DNA of 64,000 bases, from assembly GCA_001414485.1 (NCBI GenBank), contig LLEY01000044.1, positions 124,001 through 188,000 on the forward strand. Direction: 5' to 3'. Origin of the DNA: Calycina herbarum (lineage: Eukaryota; Ascomycota; Leotiomycetes; Helotiales; Pezizellaceae). Below are positions 45,983-58,333 of this stretch, piece after piece; positions within the stretch are counted from its first letter, which is position 1; every line of letters starts with the position of its first letter. Both the position numbers and the translations under genes were made by a program. Below the pieces are notes generated by a model. That model was not told the origin of the DNA. It was given only the letters and a program-made list of their open reading frames with translations, and did no database searches.

Positions 45983-46454
45983 TATTACGAATTACGTAGA
46001 AAAACGTAGTAAGTAGTCTAGACAGCGTTCTAATAGAATAAGACATAGTTATCTAGGAACGGGAAAGTAATATAAGAGGAAGTCTAGAAGTATATAGTAT
46101 TTAAGAACTTTAGGATCTTACTATTAGAGCTATATTAGAAGCACGTAACCTCGGTTATCTTAGAGCTTATATAAGCTCGCGCTAGAGCTTAGAATACTAA
46201 GAATTCAGAAGAGATTCTTAGGATCGGAAAAGATCTAGAAGGAACGAAGGTTCTATATATACTAGCACGTCTACTATCTAGATAGAAGCTTCGTACTTAA
46301 CTTTAGTTATTAATCTTATTATCTTATTTAATATCTTTGATATAAGTAACGAGTTCACTTCTAAGTAAACATATCAGCGTATCTATACTTCTTATCTATA
46401 TACTAACTATCGAGACTTAGTTACCTTTGTTTAGTTTATTTAAGTTTCGTTATA
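45983..46454 (+). repeat. E5 3' LTR (472 bp)
   Basis: Begins TATTACGAATTACG and ends TTTCGTTATA. Shares both ends and the TATA region with the other LTRs, but the middle is different. Confidence 0.9.
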
Positions 46455-49195
46455 CTATAGTACGTTAATAGTCCTCGTAGTTAGTAATATAGGTTTCTAT
46501 AGACGTTTATAAACCTTTCTACTAGTATCTATAAGTAAGAATAGCTACTGTCTTTGTCTATCTAAGATAAGCTATAGAAACTTATATATAAGCCTTATAT
46601 ATTAGATCTATTTATAAGGTTTCTTAATCTAGAACTATAAGTCTCTTTTACTAAAGAAGTAATCCGTTCTCTATTATCTAGTTCTAGTCTCCGCGAGTAG
46701 CTTTCGTCTAGTCTTCTTCTAAGTCTAGAGAGTTATAGTTAGTAGTAAGTAACTAGCTAACAAGGTTAAGCGAGAGTGCTAAAGTAACTAGAGCTAGTGT
46801 TATAGAAGGTTCTAATTAAGTAGTAATATATAGATCTAACTAATTAGACGTAAGTAGGGTTTATTATCTTATAAACGCTTTTAAGTCGTTCTATAGACTA
46901 ATATCTTACTTTTAGCGTATTAGCGTATCTGTCTTTTTATTCTACTTACTAGCTTAAAACGTAATTATAAAGTAGAACTCTAATAGAAACTCTGTCTATC
47001 TTACTTACTACTAGTTTAAGATTTTAAAGATTATAAAGTATTCTAAAGCCTTATAATTAGTAAAGACTTTAATCTAGAAGCTAGTTTAAGTAAGATCTAC
47101 TTACTATTATCTAAAAGAGCGAATAATAGCTAATATCTTCTTATTATAGAGTTAGTAATTTAGCTTAGTAAGGTTTATTATCTTCGAGAAGTAACTTATA
47201 AGTCTTTATAGTTTAGTTTCTAATATATATTATAATATTACAGCTATAACTACTTCGATAGAAGCGTTAGTCTTAACTATAGTCTTTAAATCAGCTATAA
47301 AGTAGTATAAGAGAGATATAGTAACTAAGGCTTCTTTTAACGTATTAAAAGCCTTCTTATAGTCTAAGTCGAAATTAAACAGCACTTCCTTACTTATAAG
47401 ATAGTTTAGTAGACGAGTAATCTGTCTATAATCTTAAATAAAACGTTAGTAGAAGTTATAAACGCTTAGAAAGAACTAGATACTCTTAATAGTACTAGGG
47501 TATTTCTAGGAAACGATTACTAAGATCTTCTTAGAGTCGACTTCGATTCTGTCTATAGAGATAATAAAACTAAGGTACTTCGTATAAGTAACGTAGAACT
47601 CTATCTTCTTAATATCTACTTATAGTCTAGTTTTATAGAGCTGTTCTAAGATCTTATAAACGTGTTCGACGTGTTTAAGCTTGTTAAAAAAGTATATAAG
47701 ACTATTATTAAGATAAGCTATATAGAAGTTATTAAGATATACTATAAGAACGTTATTTATATATCTCTAGTACGTAGTAGAACTGTTAGTTAAGCTAAAA
47801 GGTAATATATTATATTTAAACGTGTTATAATAGGTTCGGAAGGTTATAAGCTCTTCTAACTCTAGTTCTATTCGAATACAGTTAAAAACTTAATAAATAT
47901 CGAGATTTATAAAGATTTTAATACTAGTAATTCGTATAAGAGTTTCGTCGATTAGTAGAAGAGAGTACTAGTTCTTATAAGTAAGGTTATTAAGTTTCTA
48001 GTAGTTAATACAAAGCTATAAACTTCTATTAAGCTTCTTTATAAACAGTACTAGAGAAGCGAAAGAGGTATAGCTAGAAATAATAAACTCTTTATCGAGG
48101 TTATCGAAGATATACTACTTAATAGCTAGAAGTTCCTTAGTTGTTATTCTATATAATAGACTATATAAGAGAGTATTTAAGCTTATAAGCTCGATCTTAT
48201 AGTTGACTTAGTTCTATAGTAGAGGAAGCTCGTCTAAAGCTCTTTTTAAAAAGATATTCTTAAATTCCGTATATTCTTAGTAAACGTTCTATTCTACTAG
48301 TTATTCGTCTAAAGTATAATCTATAGAAGAGAGCTCTATAAATAACCTGTTTATAAGAGTATAATCGATCTCTTATAAGCTAGTAGTAAAGACTTCGTTA
48401 TTACGCTTTTAAAGGTTAAGTTTAAAAGCAGTAGCTCTAATATAATAGATATTAATAGCGAAGTCTTCCGTAGGTTTATAGGTTACTATAAGCGAGTTTT
48501 CTATAAGCGAGCTTATAGCTGCTTTTAAACGTTTTCCTAAGAAGGACTAATAACGTTATAAGTAGTTAGAAATAAGAATCTATATTCCGTTCCTAGTAGA
48601 GACAAGGTCTTACTAAAAGCTTTTATCTAGAATTTCCTTAATAGTAACTAGTAGCGGGGTTTAGCGTTAGTACTAGTCTTAAGATAGTATTAAATAGATT
48701 AATATAGGTTTCTTCGTAGTATTCTAGCGAAGGTCGCGGTTCTCTATATCCTTCTAAGCTTAGAAGTCTAGTAAAGAGATAGTTATCGATTCTCTAGTAA
48801 TAGATACTAAGTAATTAAATTAATAAACTAGAGAAAGAGATTCTAGCTACTTAATCTTATAGCTATAGACTACTAACTTTACGTTTACGTCTATAAGCTA
48901 TTAATAGCTAATAATAATATCGTATTTACTAATATTAGTAATTAGAAAGAGTATATTAGTAAACTATTATCTGTCGATACTTAGTATTAAGCGAATAATA
49001 CTAGTAATCGCTAGTCTTTTACGTCTATTAAAACCTATAATTAATATTATATATAATAGCTCTTCTATAGTCTATTTATAATATTAACTTAACTAGTTAG
49101 CTAAAGCTATATTAATAAATACCTATCTGTTTACTTTAGTATTAATAAGTTTAGTAGTATTAAAAGTATATCTATTCTTAATTAAAGTATATATA
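46455..49195 (-). mobile_element. Ty3/gypsy element E6 (second family, minus strand): protease, RT, RNase H, start of integrase
   Basis: Read on the minus strand from 49195 downwards: a protease-like stretch (ALINTK..., FINIALA; catalytic Asp read Asn), an RT with SFASLVLFIKKLNRSLQLCINY, LTNSSTTYQRYINNVLI and the palm YLNN (47704-47715; family YLDD, both Asp codons mutated). RNase H follows (TNASIE, QLYNKEILAII about 47.2-47.3 kb), and the zinc region of integrase (ATYLRQTKT-like, about 46.5 kb), where the E5 LTR cuts it off. Gag lies beyond the Fot1-like insertion at 51042-52360. Confidence 0.85.
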
Positions 49196-51039
49196 ACGTA
49201 GTTTATTAGTACTCTACGTATATTAGTACTCTACGTACTTTTCCTCTACTAACTATACTCTAACTTTAACACGCGTTTTCTCAACCGCTCTAAATAGAAA
49301 TTCAAATATAAGAAGCACGAATTATCTTAGCTATCGAGGCTATCTATATAGCTAAAAAGCTAAGTCGTCGATCTACTACGAAAATCTATAATATTCCTGA
49401 ATCTACGCTCTAACTTCGAATAAACAGTTATACTACTCTTTATAAACGTCTACTACTAAACCTTAAATTAAACAACCTATAGAAGGAGGTAATTATTCGA
49501 TATATACTTAATCTTAATATAAGAGGATTTACACCCTAGCTAGCTAGTATAGAAGATATAGTAAATTATATTCTTAAATTATAAGAGAGAAGACGCGTTA
49601 GTAAGCTCTAGATATCTCGATTTATATAACGTCGACTAGAATTAAAGACGTGTTTTAATCGTGTTTATAACTTTTAAAGAGCCTTATACGAAGATCTAGA
49701 GCTTATTAGCACGTGGTTTTAACTTATAGAGAATATAAGAGTAAAATATAGTATTTTAGATTATAACTTCTATAACTTTAATAAGACAGGCTTTATAATA
49801 AGTATTATAAGCCTAGCTATAGTTGTTATATACGCTAATCAACGTAGTAGAGATAAGGCAGTTTAGCTAGGTAATCGAGAATAGACTATAGTAATTACTT
49901 ATATAAATAGCAAGGGTTAAGATATATCTCTATTTTTAGTAGTTTAAGAGAAGAATTATCTCGAGAATTAGTATACTAAGAGCGGCCTCCTATATAACTA
50001 GGTTATTAAACCTATAAATAATAGATAGACAAATAATAAGACAGGTCTAGAATAGCTTTAGTACTTCGATAAGTATACTACTGCTTATATAAGAGGTCTA
50101 TATCGAATACTAGTATTAGATAGATATAAGAGTTACGAATCAGCTGAATTCTAAGAGTATTATAAGGCTTATAATATTATAACTCTTTGCCTACCTTCTT
50201 ACTCTTCTTACCTTACCTAGCTACTTAACGTTAGATGTTTTAGTATATTAAAACAGGTATATAGCCGCTAAATTAAGACTTTTATTAAAGCTTATATTAA
50301 CTATATTACTAAGGTCGAGTTCTTTCTCGCTTTTAAAGCAGTGTATTTAGAATTAATAATAGTCTAAAACGCTTAAGCTAGATTCTACAGAGCTAGCTTA
50401 GTATCTTTTAATCTCTAAGCTATAATATCAAAGCTTAATATTCGATTATAAACTCCTATATCTACTAGCCTCTCTTCTACGGACGCCGACTCTTAGGTCT
50501 TATAAACCTCTTATAATCTAACTAATACTCTTTTATAAATAACTTTAGTTAAGAATTATATTATATGTTATTAAGAAAGCTCGCTAACGCCTATTTTTCA
50601 AACAGTTGCTACGTTAGTAAAGAGTATAGAGTAGTTAGTATATAAAGTAACTCTTTTGTTAGTAGAGGTCTATACTCTTTAAGTAGTAAATAAAGCTCTT
50701 AGTAAGCATCGTAGGGCTAAAAAGACTTAGGTCTGTTAAGGAAGTATACTTACTATAGAGAATACGTAGAACGTATTAGCTTAAAAGAAGGCAGAGGAAC
50801 AGGCTCGACGCGATAAGCGTTTTAAAGAGAGAAGGTAAAATAAGAGATAACTCTCTAGACGACGGTGTAGCACTTATAGAAAGACTAGTTATAATATACG
50901 AACTTGTTAAGAGGCTATAGATATATCTAGTTTATTAGATTCTAAGTAGTTTTAGTTAATTTAATATATTATAGTTGTTTAATTATATTCTAAAGTAATA
51001 AAGTAGAGGAAAAGTACGTAGAGTACTAATAAACTACGT
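49196..51039 (+). mobile_element. Fot1/pogo-like DNA transposon, complete copy (1844 bp) inserted in E6
   Basis: TIRs ACGTAGTTTATTAGTACTC... and its complement, each with an internal direct repeat of TAGTACTCTACGTA type, flanked by TA (49194-49195 and 51040-51041). The transposase frame begins near 49.3 kb with the helix-turn-helix (NIPESTLRLRI), then RGFTPxLASIEDI, a first catalytic region YNFNKTGF (Asp read Asn), a second LVLDRYKS (Asp kept, 50119-50121), a third LLNVRCFSILK (Asp read Asn), and a basic C terminus. Many TAG/TAA stops. It lies between the protease and gag of E6. Confidence 0.93.
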
Positions 51040-51041
51040 TA

Positions 51042-52360
51042 GTTATAAAAGCCTTTCTATCTATTATATAACTTAGATTAAGAGGTTAAGATCTAAGTTC
51101 GTTTTACTCTAAAGAGAAGACTTACTTTAGAGCTGTTCTTTTCCTAGGTTCTTATAAACGAGTTCCTCGTTAGCTGATTCTTCGCTAGACGCTTATAAGC
51201 CGTAGAAATCCGTAAGCGAGCTCTCGGCTTCTTCCTATAGTAGCTTAATAGTTATAGAGTGTTTTTAAGAAAGAGAGTATTTATTCGCGTAATATCTAGT
51301 TTTATTATAATTATAGTAAATAACGTCTGCTATATCTCTAGCAGGAGTTATACTCTTATAAGCGAGGAAAGAGGCTTTATACTCTATAACTAGCAGATAA
51401 CTAATAGTAGTATAGAGAGCTAGAAGTTAGTAAGCTAATCCGTAGATAGTAGAGAGGTCTCTTATAGATAGGCAGCGATTATAGTAGACTATAAAGCGTT
51501 TCTCAATCGTTACTCTGTCTTAATAGACTAAGTAACAGTAGTTATATAACTAAGTAAAGGTTATAAAGAAGATATAGACTAGCGAGAGACTTACTTAAAG
51601 CGTTGGTATAAGCTTCTAGTATAGGTTCTCTAGTTACTCGCTTAATAGAATATAAGCCGTAGTTATAAAGCTTAAAAAGGTAGCTTTAAAAGTAGTAAAA
51701 GTTTCGTCTTCTTATATTAAGAGTTTATAAAAGACCTTATAGGCTTCTATAGTTTCGTTACTATCTATAAATAAAGTATTTAGATATATAAGTATCTTAG
51801 TAGTATCTATAAATTAGATAGAAGAGCTAAAGTCTATTTATAGCTCGAGGTGTTTTTATACTACTTTAGAAGTAGCTAGAAAGATAAACGTAAGCTTATC
51901 TTATTCGTTTTTAAAGGCGTTCTTTCTTATTTTACTAGCTAGGATAATATACTAGGTCTTATATAATAGAGAAGTTCTATTCTTAAGTTTCTCGCTATCT
52001 TAGAACTTATAAGTAGAGCTGTTAGAGAAACTATATTAAGAATAGAAAGAGTCGGCTATAGCTTCCTAGAGTGACTACGAGAACTCTCGGCTAGGGAGAG
52101 GGTTATCTAGGTTAGTTATAGACTATAATAGAGTGTTATAGTCTAAAAGAGCTTATAGCAACTCGACTTTGATTCGTAAGCGAGCGTTTTCGTCTATTAG
52201 AGGCTTACTTATCGTAGAGGAGATAGAAGTACTATCTACTTATAGAAGTCCTAGAATAGAAACAGTTTAAGACGAACTACTAAGAGTTTTACTAGCTATT
52301 AGACTAGTGGGTGTTTTTCCTTTTCTACTCTTATTACTATAAGTAGCTTTAGATATTATA
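51042..52360 (-). pseudogene. E6 gag, inactivated
   Basis: Minus-strand frame beginning near 52.36 kb with ISKATYSNKSRKGKTPTS, then a coiled-coil like segment (ENARLRIKVELLQALLDYN) and a Pro/Ser-rich linker (NLDNPLPSREFS). The gag core follows. Interrupted by Gln/Trp-type stops; cut by the Fot1-like element at 51039. Order and strand agree with the pol part at 46455-49195. Confidence 0.65.
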
Positions 52361-52599
52361 TTCGTAGAAAAAAGAAGAAAGGAAGAGAAAGTTATAAAAA
52401 GGTTATATAAGCTATTATAGACGTGTCTTTCGAAGAGATAAGTTATAATTAAACTGTTATAGACGTAGAGATACTCGACTTTCGTTTATAAAAAGAGAGG
52501 CTGTTATAGACGGAGAAGAAGAGTTATAATTATACTATTATAAGTATAAGATCTTCTAGCTATTATAAGCGTAGAATCTATATAATATTATAATTATTC

Positions 52600-52935
52600 G
52601 TAAGAGAGTAAAGAGTATTAAGCTTTAAATAATATTATAATCTATAACTATAGACAAAGGTATAAGAGTATATATATATAAATATAAGAATTTAAAGCTA
52701 TAGTTCTATCTACGAGAGTAACGCGAGTTATATATCTAGAGAAAAGAGGTTACTTAGTAAGGATAAGCTATAAGAAGCTGAAATCTCATAAGAGCTATAA
52801 AGAGCTAGAATCTCGTAGAAGTTATAAGAAGCTAAGATCTCGCTATAGCTTTCGTTATAAATATAAGAAGCTGAGATCTATATATCTCGAGGTAATTACC
52901 GAGGTTATATACTTATTACGTATATTCTTCTAGGT
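52600..52935 (-). repeat. LTR-like repeat, inverted partner of 63200-63720
   Basis: Contains several AAGCTATAAGAAGCTGAGATCT-like units (partial quote) and the palindrome GGTAATTACC (52891-52900). The reverse complement aligns with about 63.29-63.72 kb. Probably the LTR or leader of E6; exact ends not determined. Confidence 0.5.
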
Positions 52936-53479
52936 TATAGACTAGCGCTATAATAAATACTTATAATTATATAATAGAAGTAGAAGAACTATAAAAATAA
53001 AATTATTAATCTCTTCTTAAAATTAATATAATAGAGTATATAAAATATATATCTATAATACGTAGAAATAACTACTATTTCTCTTTATAAGTATAATACT
53101 AGATTATAAGATAAGAACTTAAGAGTTATATTAAGAAAGTACTTATTTTAGATTATTACTAAAAGTCTTTTCTAAAAATAAAACTTATAATAGTCCTAGT
53201 TATATAGGACTAGAGTACGTACGACTACGTAACTAAGTACTACTAAGGTTCTACCGAGTTCTCGCTTATTATAGTTAAATAGAGATAGAGTATACTAACT
53301 CTTCTCTTCTCTCTTTAGTTTAGTTTTTCTTAATATAAGATACTATTCTATAAGTACTTCTTTTAGTATATTTATAAAGAGCTATTATAAAACTCTCTTT
53401 TATAATTATTAGTTTAACTTAGTAGTTAATAGCTTGATATAAAAAGAGTATATCATCGTTATAACTATCGTTGATATAT

Positions 53480-53580
53480 ACCGAGTATAGAAGTACTCGG
53501 TGTTGTTTATATACCTGCTCTTCTTATTAAGTAAGAAGAGCACGGTACGTAGAAGTGTTACAAAGTACGTAGAAGTGCTA
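53480..53580. repeat. Two hairpins followed by a 16-bp direct repeat
   Basis: Stem 1: ACCGAGTA (53480-53487) with TACTCGGT (53494-53501). Stem 2: TGCTCTTCTTA (53516-53526) with TAAGAAGAGCA (53532-53542), an 11-bp perfect stem with a 5-nt loop. Then GTACGTAGAAGTGTTA (53545-53560) and GTACGTAGAAGTGCTA (53565-53580). All are perfect or nearly perfect in spite of the mutated surroundings. Confidence 0.7.
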
Positions 53581-53599
53581 ACTACTTATATATACCGAT

Positions 53600-54655
53600 A
53601 ATAATTAATATCTTAGCTATTTCAGTTATAAGAATATATTACTATATACTTTAAGAAATTAGTAAAATGTTTATAACTAGCTTATATAAGATTAAATATA
53701 TTATAACGGTTTATAACCGTGTTCTTTACTAGGTTATATAACCTACGTCTATAACGTATATCTATATAAAGAAGAGCCTATCTCTTTCTTTCTTTCTTAA
53801 TTTACCTTCTTATAATATAACTCTCTTCTTATACTTAATCTCTTTATAATTAGTTTATAATATATATTATAACTAAATATAAGAAAAGATACTAGAGAAC
53901 TGTTTATATAATATACTTCTAGTTCTAGTATCTAAGAAGTCTTTAGATTTCTTTATTTAAGTTTATAAAGATATTAAGAAATCGTTCTAGTAGATAGAAT
54001 AGAGCTAATATTAGACCTTTAGATTTCCTTTCTAAGGTCTAGTAATAAGTACTTTTTAATAGTTTTTTATACGTCTTCTAGTTATTAGAGAACGATCTAG
54101 TAGATTTTTTAGCTATTCTCTAATTCCTTTTTAAAATTCCTTTTTACTTATCTTATATTTCTAAGCGATATAAGCGAATAGTCTAAGAGACTTAGTTATA
54201 TTTCCTACTTAATAGCTTTCTTACTCTTAGATCTTTTAGTAGCGATATTTCTACTAAAGTTGTTTTAGAAGTTAAGTAGAGAGTCTATCTCTTAGTACTT
54301 TATAATTTAAGCTAGTATTAGTAGTCTTTTTATCTAAGGTTAATCTTAAGAGAGTTAGTAGAATTTAAATAGGTTATTATTCTTAATAGTAGCTTAATAA
54401 GCTTATCTAGGTTTAGTTTAAGTTCTAAACTCGTCTAAGAAGTACGACTTATTATTATCTTTAAAAGCTTATATAGCTTTTTCTTTTTATCTAGTAGATT
54501 ATAATAAACTTTCTTTTAAATAAAATAAATTAGTATCTTTATAATATATTCGTTTCTTGTTTTTAATAACTTATAAGTTATATATATAATATTTATATAA
54601 TATTTATTAACTAAGAGTTTAGTAATTTAATATAATCTCTTACTATTATAATAAA
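53600..54655. other. AT-rich stretch without identifiable gene
   Basis: Holds a TATA-like CTATATAAAGAAGAGCC and a following pyrimidine run (53.76-53.81 kb), suggesting an LTR in plus orientation, and AACGGTTTATAACCGT-like palindromic sequence (about 53.71 kb). The rest reads as coding-like but broken sequence that I could not assign to a family. Confidence 0.4.
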
Positions 54656-54662
54656 TATTATA

Positions 54663-55015
54663 GGCTGAATATAAAGAGGTTAATAGATAAGGTTGTCTTT
54701 ATTATAAGAAGAATTAACTAAAGAGAGAAGTCTATTCTACGTATAAGGAAAGAGGTTTTATACGTAGAACCTCTTACGTCGAGGCTTTTAAGCTGAAGTC
54801 TTACTATAGCTCTTCGTTATAGCTTTTGTTATAGTAAGTATAAGCTGTAAGAAGCTGAAGTCTCGCTATAGCTCTCGTTATACCTTTCGTTATAGATCTA
54901 CGTATCTACCGAGGTAATTACCGAGGTAGTTCCTAGGATTACGTGAAGTTACGTAAAGTCACGTTTCGTACGAAGGTTAGTAGACCGAGTACTCTTTAGA
55001 TATAAACTGTTATAT
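54663..55015 (-). repeat. E7 LTR (3' side of the minus-strand element)
   Basis: Direct repeat of about 63.09-63.46 kb: both contain AATATAAAGAGGTTAATAGA, the GGTAATTACC palindrome (54913-54922), and end in GTAGACCGAGTACTC...AAAC.GTTATA. Adjoins the end of the E7 pol. Ends approximate. Confidence 0.65.
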
Positions 55016-58000
55016 TACTCTCTCTTTCTAGATCTTTAGAGGTTATAAGCCTTCGTATTCTTAAGAGCGTCTTAAGGTTCCTAGGTTAGCCTAGTATACT
55101 CTTTCTATTTTATAAGTAGCTTAATAGTACGTCCTTATTACTTTTCGTTAAGAATCGCTTCTACTACGTATTCTTAGTTATCTTTAAGAATCTTAGGTCT
55201 AGGTTAATCGTCGTCTTAAACTTAACTTAGTAGTAGATCGTTCGAGGCTAGCTATAGAAGCTAGAAGTAGAATACCTCGTAGATTCTAAGTAATATATCT
55301 AAGAAATAACTATGTATTCTAATTACTTCTAGTACTATATATTTAGCTTATTTCGTATTAAGCTTCTTTAACTTCCTTGTTATACGAACGTTCTATAGAT
55401 TTAGCTAGACTTTGTCTCTAATCTTAAAGCTTAGTACTTATTATCTTCTTCTATTTATAACGTTCTTTATTATTTACTATATAGTAGCTATTACTAACTA
55501 TACTTATTCCTATACTTTTTTAAGCTTTCGTACGATTATATTAGCTTTCTAAATTAGCGATCGTAGTATAGCTTTATCTAAGAGTTTATACTAGATATCT
55601 AGAGATTTAGTATAATATCCGTATTTAAGAAAGAAGAGGCTTACTTTCATAGCTAATACTATTTAATTATTAATTACTAATTTAGTAAATAGTAGTAGCT
55701 CTTCTTAGTTATCTTAAGTATAATCTATGAATATTCGTAGATAGGTTTCTACTATCTAGTTTATTCGTTCTATAGATCTATCTATTTCTAGATAAAAAGC
55801 TATAGAAAGTCTTTATATAATTCTTAAAAGAGAGTATATTCTTATCTAGAGATAACTTATAAACTACGTTTCTTAATTAGATACTATTACTTTTAGTAGA
55901 AGGTTTAAACGAACTATCTAGTAACTGTTTTAGTAGTAATATTCTTTAAACTATTATAGATCGTTCCTTTTTCTAACCTATTTATAATTATAACTATATT
56001 TATATATTTATTACTTTCTAGAAGCTCGACTATAAAGTCTATTAAAATCTTACTCTAGATTCGGCTTAGAACTAGTAGTAGCTTTAGAAATCCTTGTTAT
56101 ACGTCTCTCTAAGTCTTATGCTTTTATAAGTGTTATAATTTTATATAAACCTTCGAATGTCTTATAATATCTAAGGCTAGAAGTATTATTATAAGAGGAT
56201 CTAGGTTATGCTTTCTCGTCTAGAGTAACTATAGAGCTTAGAATCGTATATAGATTAGATTATTTTTATACGTAGTTCTTTGTTATTTAGAACCTATAAC
56301 TAGTTCTAGAATCTTAGCTTTCCTTCGTTTATAATTATATATTTAGACATCGATATCTTAAGCTTTAAGCTAGTAGGGAATATTCTTTTATCTTATTATA
56401 TAGCGTCTTTTATTACTCGAAGATTAGCGTCTACTTCTTCAGCTATTATCTAGAGTTCTTAGAGAGTTCTTTCGTTATCTAAGACTTTCTCTTATATCTA
56501 TACAGCTTCTTACGTCTATACCAGGTTTACTTTTATAATCTCTAGAGTCTATTCTTCTACGTTTATAAATTTAAGAAGCTACTTTATATAATAATCGATT
56601 CGTTTATCTATAATATCGTCTAGTATATATTATTCTTATTATAAAAGAGCGTCTATTTAAATATTATCTTTCTCTTTAATATATATAATTATTAAGTTAT
56701 ACTTTAAGAGAGCTAGAGACTATTATATTTATTATTTTATAAGCTTTTAAACTATTATAAAATACTTAAGGTTCTTATAATCTATTCGAATTTTAAAGCT
56801 ATTTACACTTTATAACTCGGGATTCTAAGCCTCTAAGTACTATATAATAGCTAGTATCTTCTTATCGTAGATTTCGTAGTTATATTTAGTAGATAAGTTC
56901 TTTAAAAAGAAAGTATAAGATTATATAAGTCCTTTATCGTTATATTATATAAGCGCGCTACTAATATACTAGCTAGAAGAGTCTATTTCTATAATCGTTT
57001 ATCTTTCGTACTTAAATTATATAAGAGCTAGGGCTATAGTAAACACGTGCTTAAGTCGTTTAAAGACGTTTTAATATTTATTTACCTAAGTAAATACGTG
57101 TTCTTTATAAGTAAGTTTTATAAGAGGTCTTAAAATATTAGAATAGTCTTTAATAAAGTTTTAGTAGAAGTTTATAAAGCTAAGAAAGCTTTATATAGTA
57201 TTAACTATTATAGGTGCTTTCTAGTCTAGGATTACCTTTATCTTTTCTAGATCTATTTCTACTCTTAAGTTAATATTAAGAATAAACCTTAGATACTTCG
57301 TCTATATAACTAAGAATTCGTATTTATTAATATTAAAAAAGAGTCTTATATCTTTATACTTTTTTAGAATATACTTAACTTATTTCTTATATTATTTAAA
57401 AGTTCTATTTATAAAGATTAGAATATCGTCTATATAAGTAAAGTAGAAGTTATTAAGATATTTCTATAGTATCTAGTTAACGTATCTTTAGAACGTACTT
57501 AGTACGTTTATAAGTCTAAAAGAGGTAACTAGCTATTTATATAATCTATATCTTATTTAAAAAGCTATTTTTTATTTATCTTCTTTTATAATCTAGATTC
57601 TATAAAAAGCCTAGCTTATATCGAGTTTATATATTATCTTATCTTTCTAGCTTATTATAAAGTTTCATAGATTAGAGAAAGTAGATACTAGTCTTTTTAT
57701 ATAACTTTGTTTAATACGTAGTAATCGATATAGAACTATAGATCTTCTTCTAGCTTTTATATAAAGAGTATAAGAGTAGTAGTAGAAGAGTTACTAACTC
57801 GAATCTAGTCTTTGTTTATATACTCTATAAGAGTTCTTTAAAAAATAAGAAGTTTATCTAAAGATATATTATAGAGTAGTCTTTAAGAAACCGTAGTTTT
57901 CTTTCTATTTTCTTTTATAAGTTCGATCTAATAGTTTATTCTATTACTTTATAAAGAAGATACTTTATTTAAGTCTTTTAAGTAAAAAGTACTAAGATAA

Positions 58001-58331
58001 TCCTAGAACTATAGTAGTAGCTTTGTTTAAGATTATCTTAAAATCAGTCTCTAATAAAAAATTTATCTTTTTTATTTTCTATTACGTTTTTTCGTAATTT
58101 TCACGTAATAGAGTTTATAAGAGTTAATATAAGTTAAGCTAGCTCTACTTTTTTATTATATTATATTAGAAATTCTAGATATATTTTTTAAAAGGTCTAA
58201 GAATTTATAATACGATTTAGTACTAGAAAGAGTAGTTTAAATTCAATCTTTCGATTTATATATAATATATCTATACTACTAATCTAATTAACGTATTATT
58301 ATAACTTTTAAGTATATAAAAGAACTTATTA
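55016..58331 (-). pseudogene. E7 pol 3' half (RT, RNase H, integrase, chromodomain), inactivated
   Basis: Minus strand. RT with LTNxxSTFxRYVN-type sequence and an intact YIDD (57425-57436) in TYIDDILIF. RNase H about 56.6-57.2 kb. Integrase about 55.4-56.6 kb. Integrase C-terminal module FKIRDKVQLNLQNVRITRK (about 55.4 kb) and SxNDLLLSQVQ. Chromodomain about 55.05-55.2 kb (EYVVEAILNEKQ). Several TAG stops at Gln positions. A third chromoviral family in the window, less distorted than E1-E5 in the RT. Confidence 0.85.
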
Positions 58332-58333
58332 TA

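Larger units (their letters stand above)
43071..46454 (+). mobile_element. Ty3/gypsy element E5, 5'-truncated at the RT
   Basis: Begins exactly after the LINE tail, within the RT palm (YFLDN about 43075-43089). RNase H follows (about 43.5 kb, TDDLDIVVSAIYLQ-like). The integrase has a longer, divergent linker (KKKIYQAQEK region about 44.0 kb). Then core motifs, chromodomain (about 45.21-45.37 kb), antisense frame, and 3' LTR (45983-46454). It represents a subfamily distinct from E2/E3. The 5' half is replaced by the LINE, which suggests insertion of the LINE into E5 followed by loss of the left side. Confidence 0.85.
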
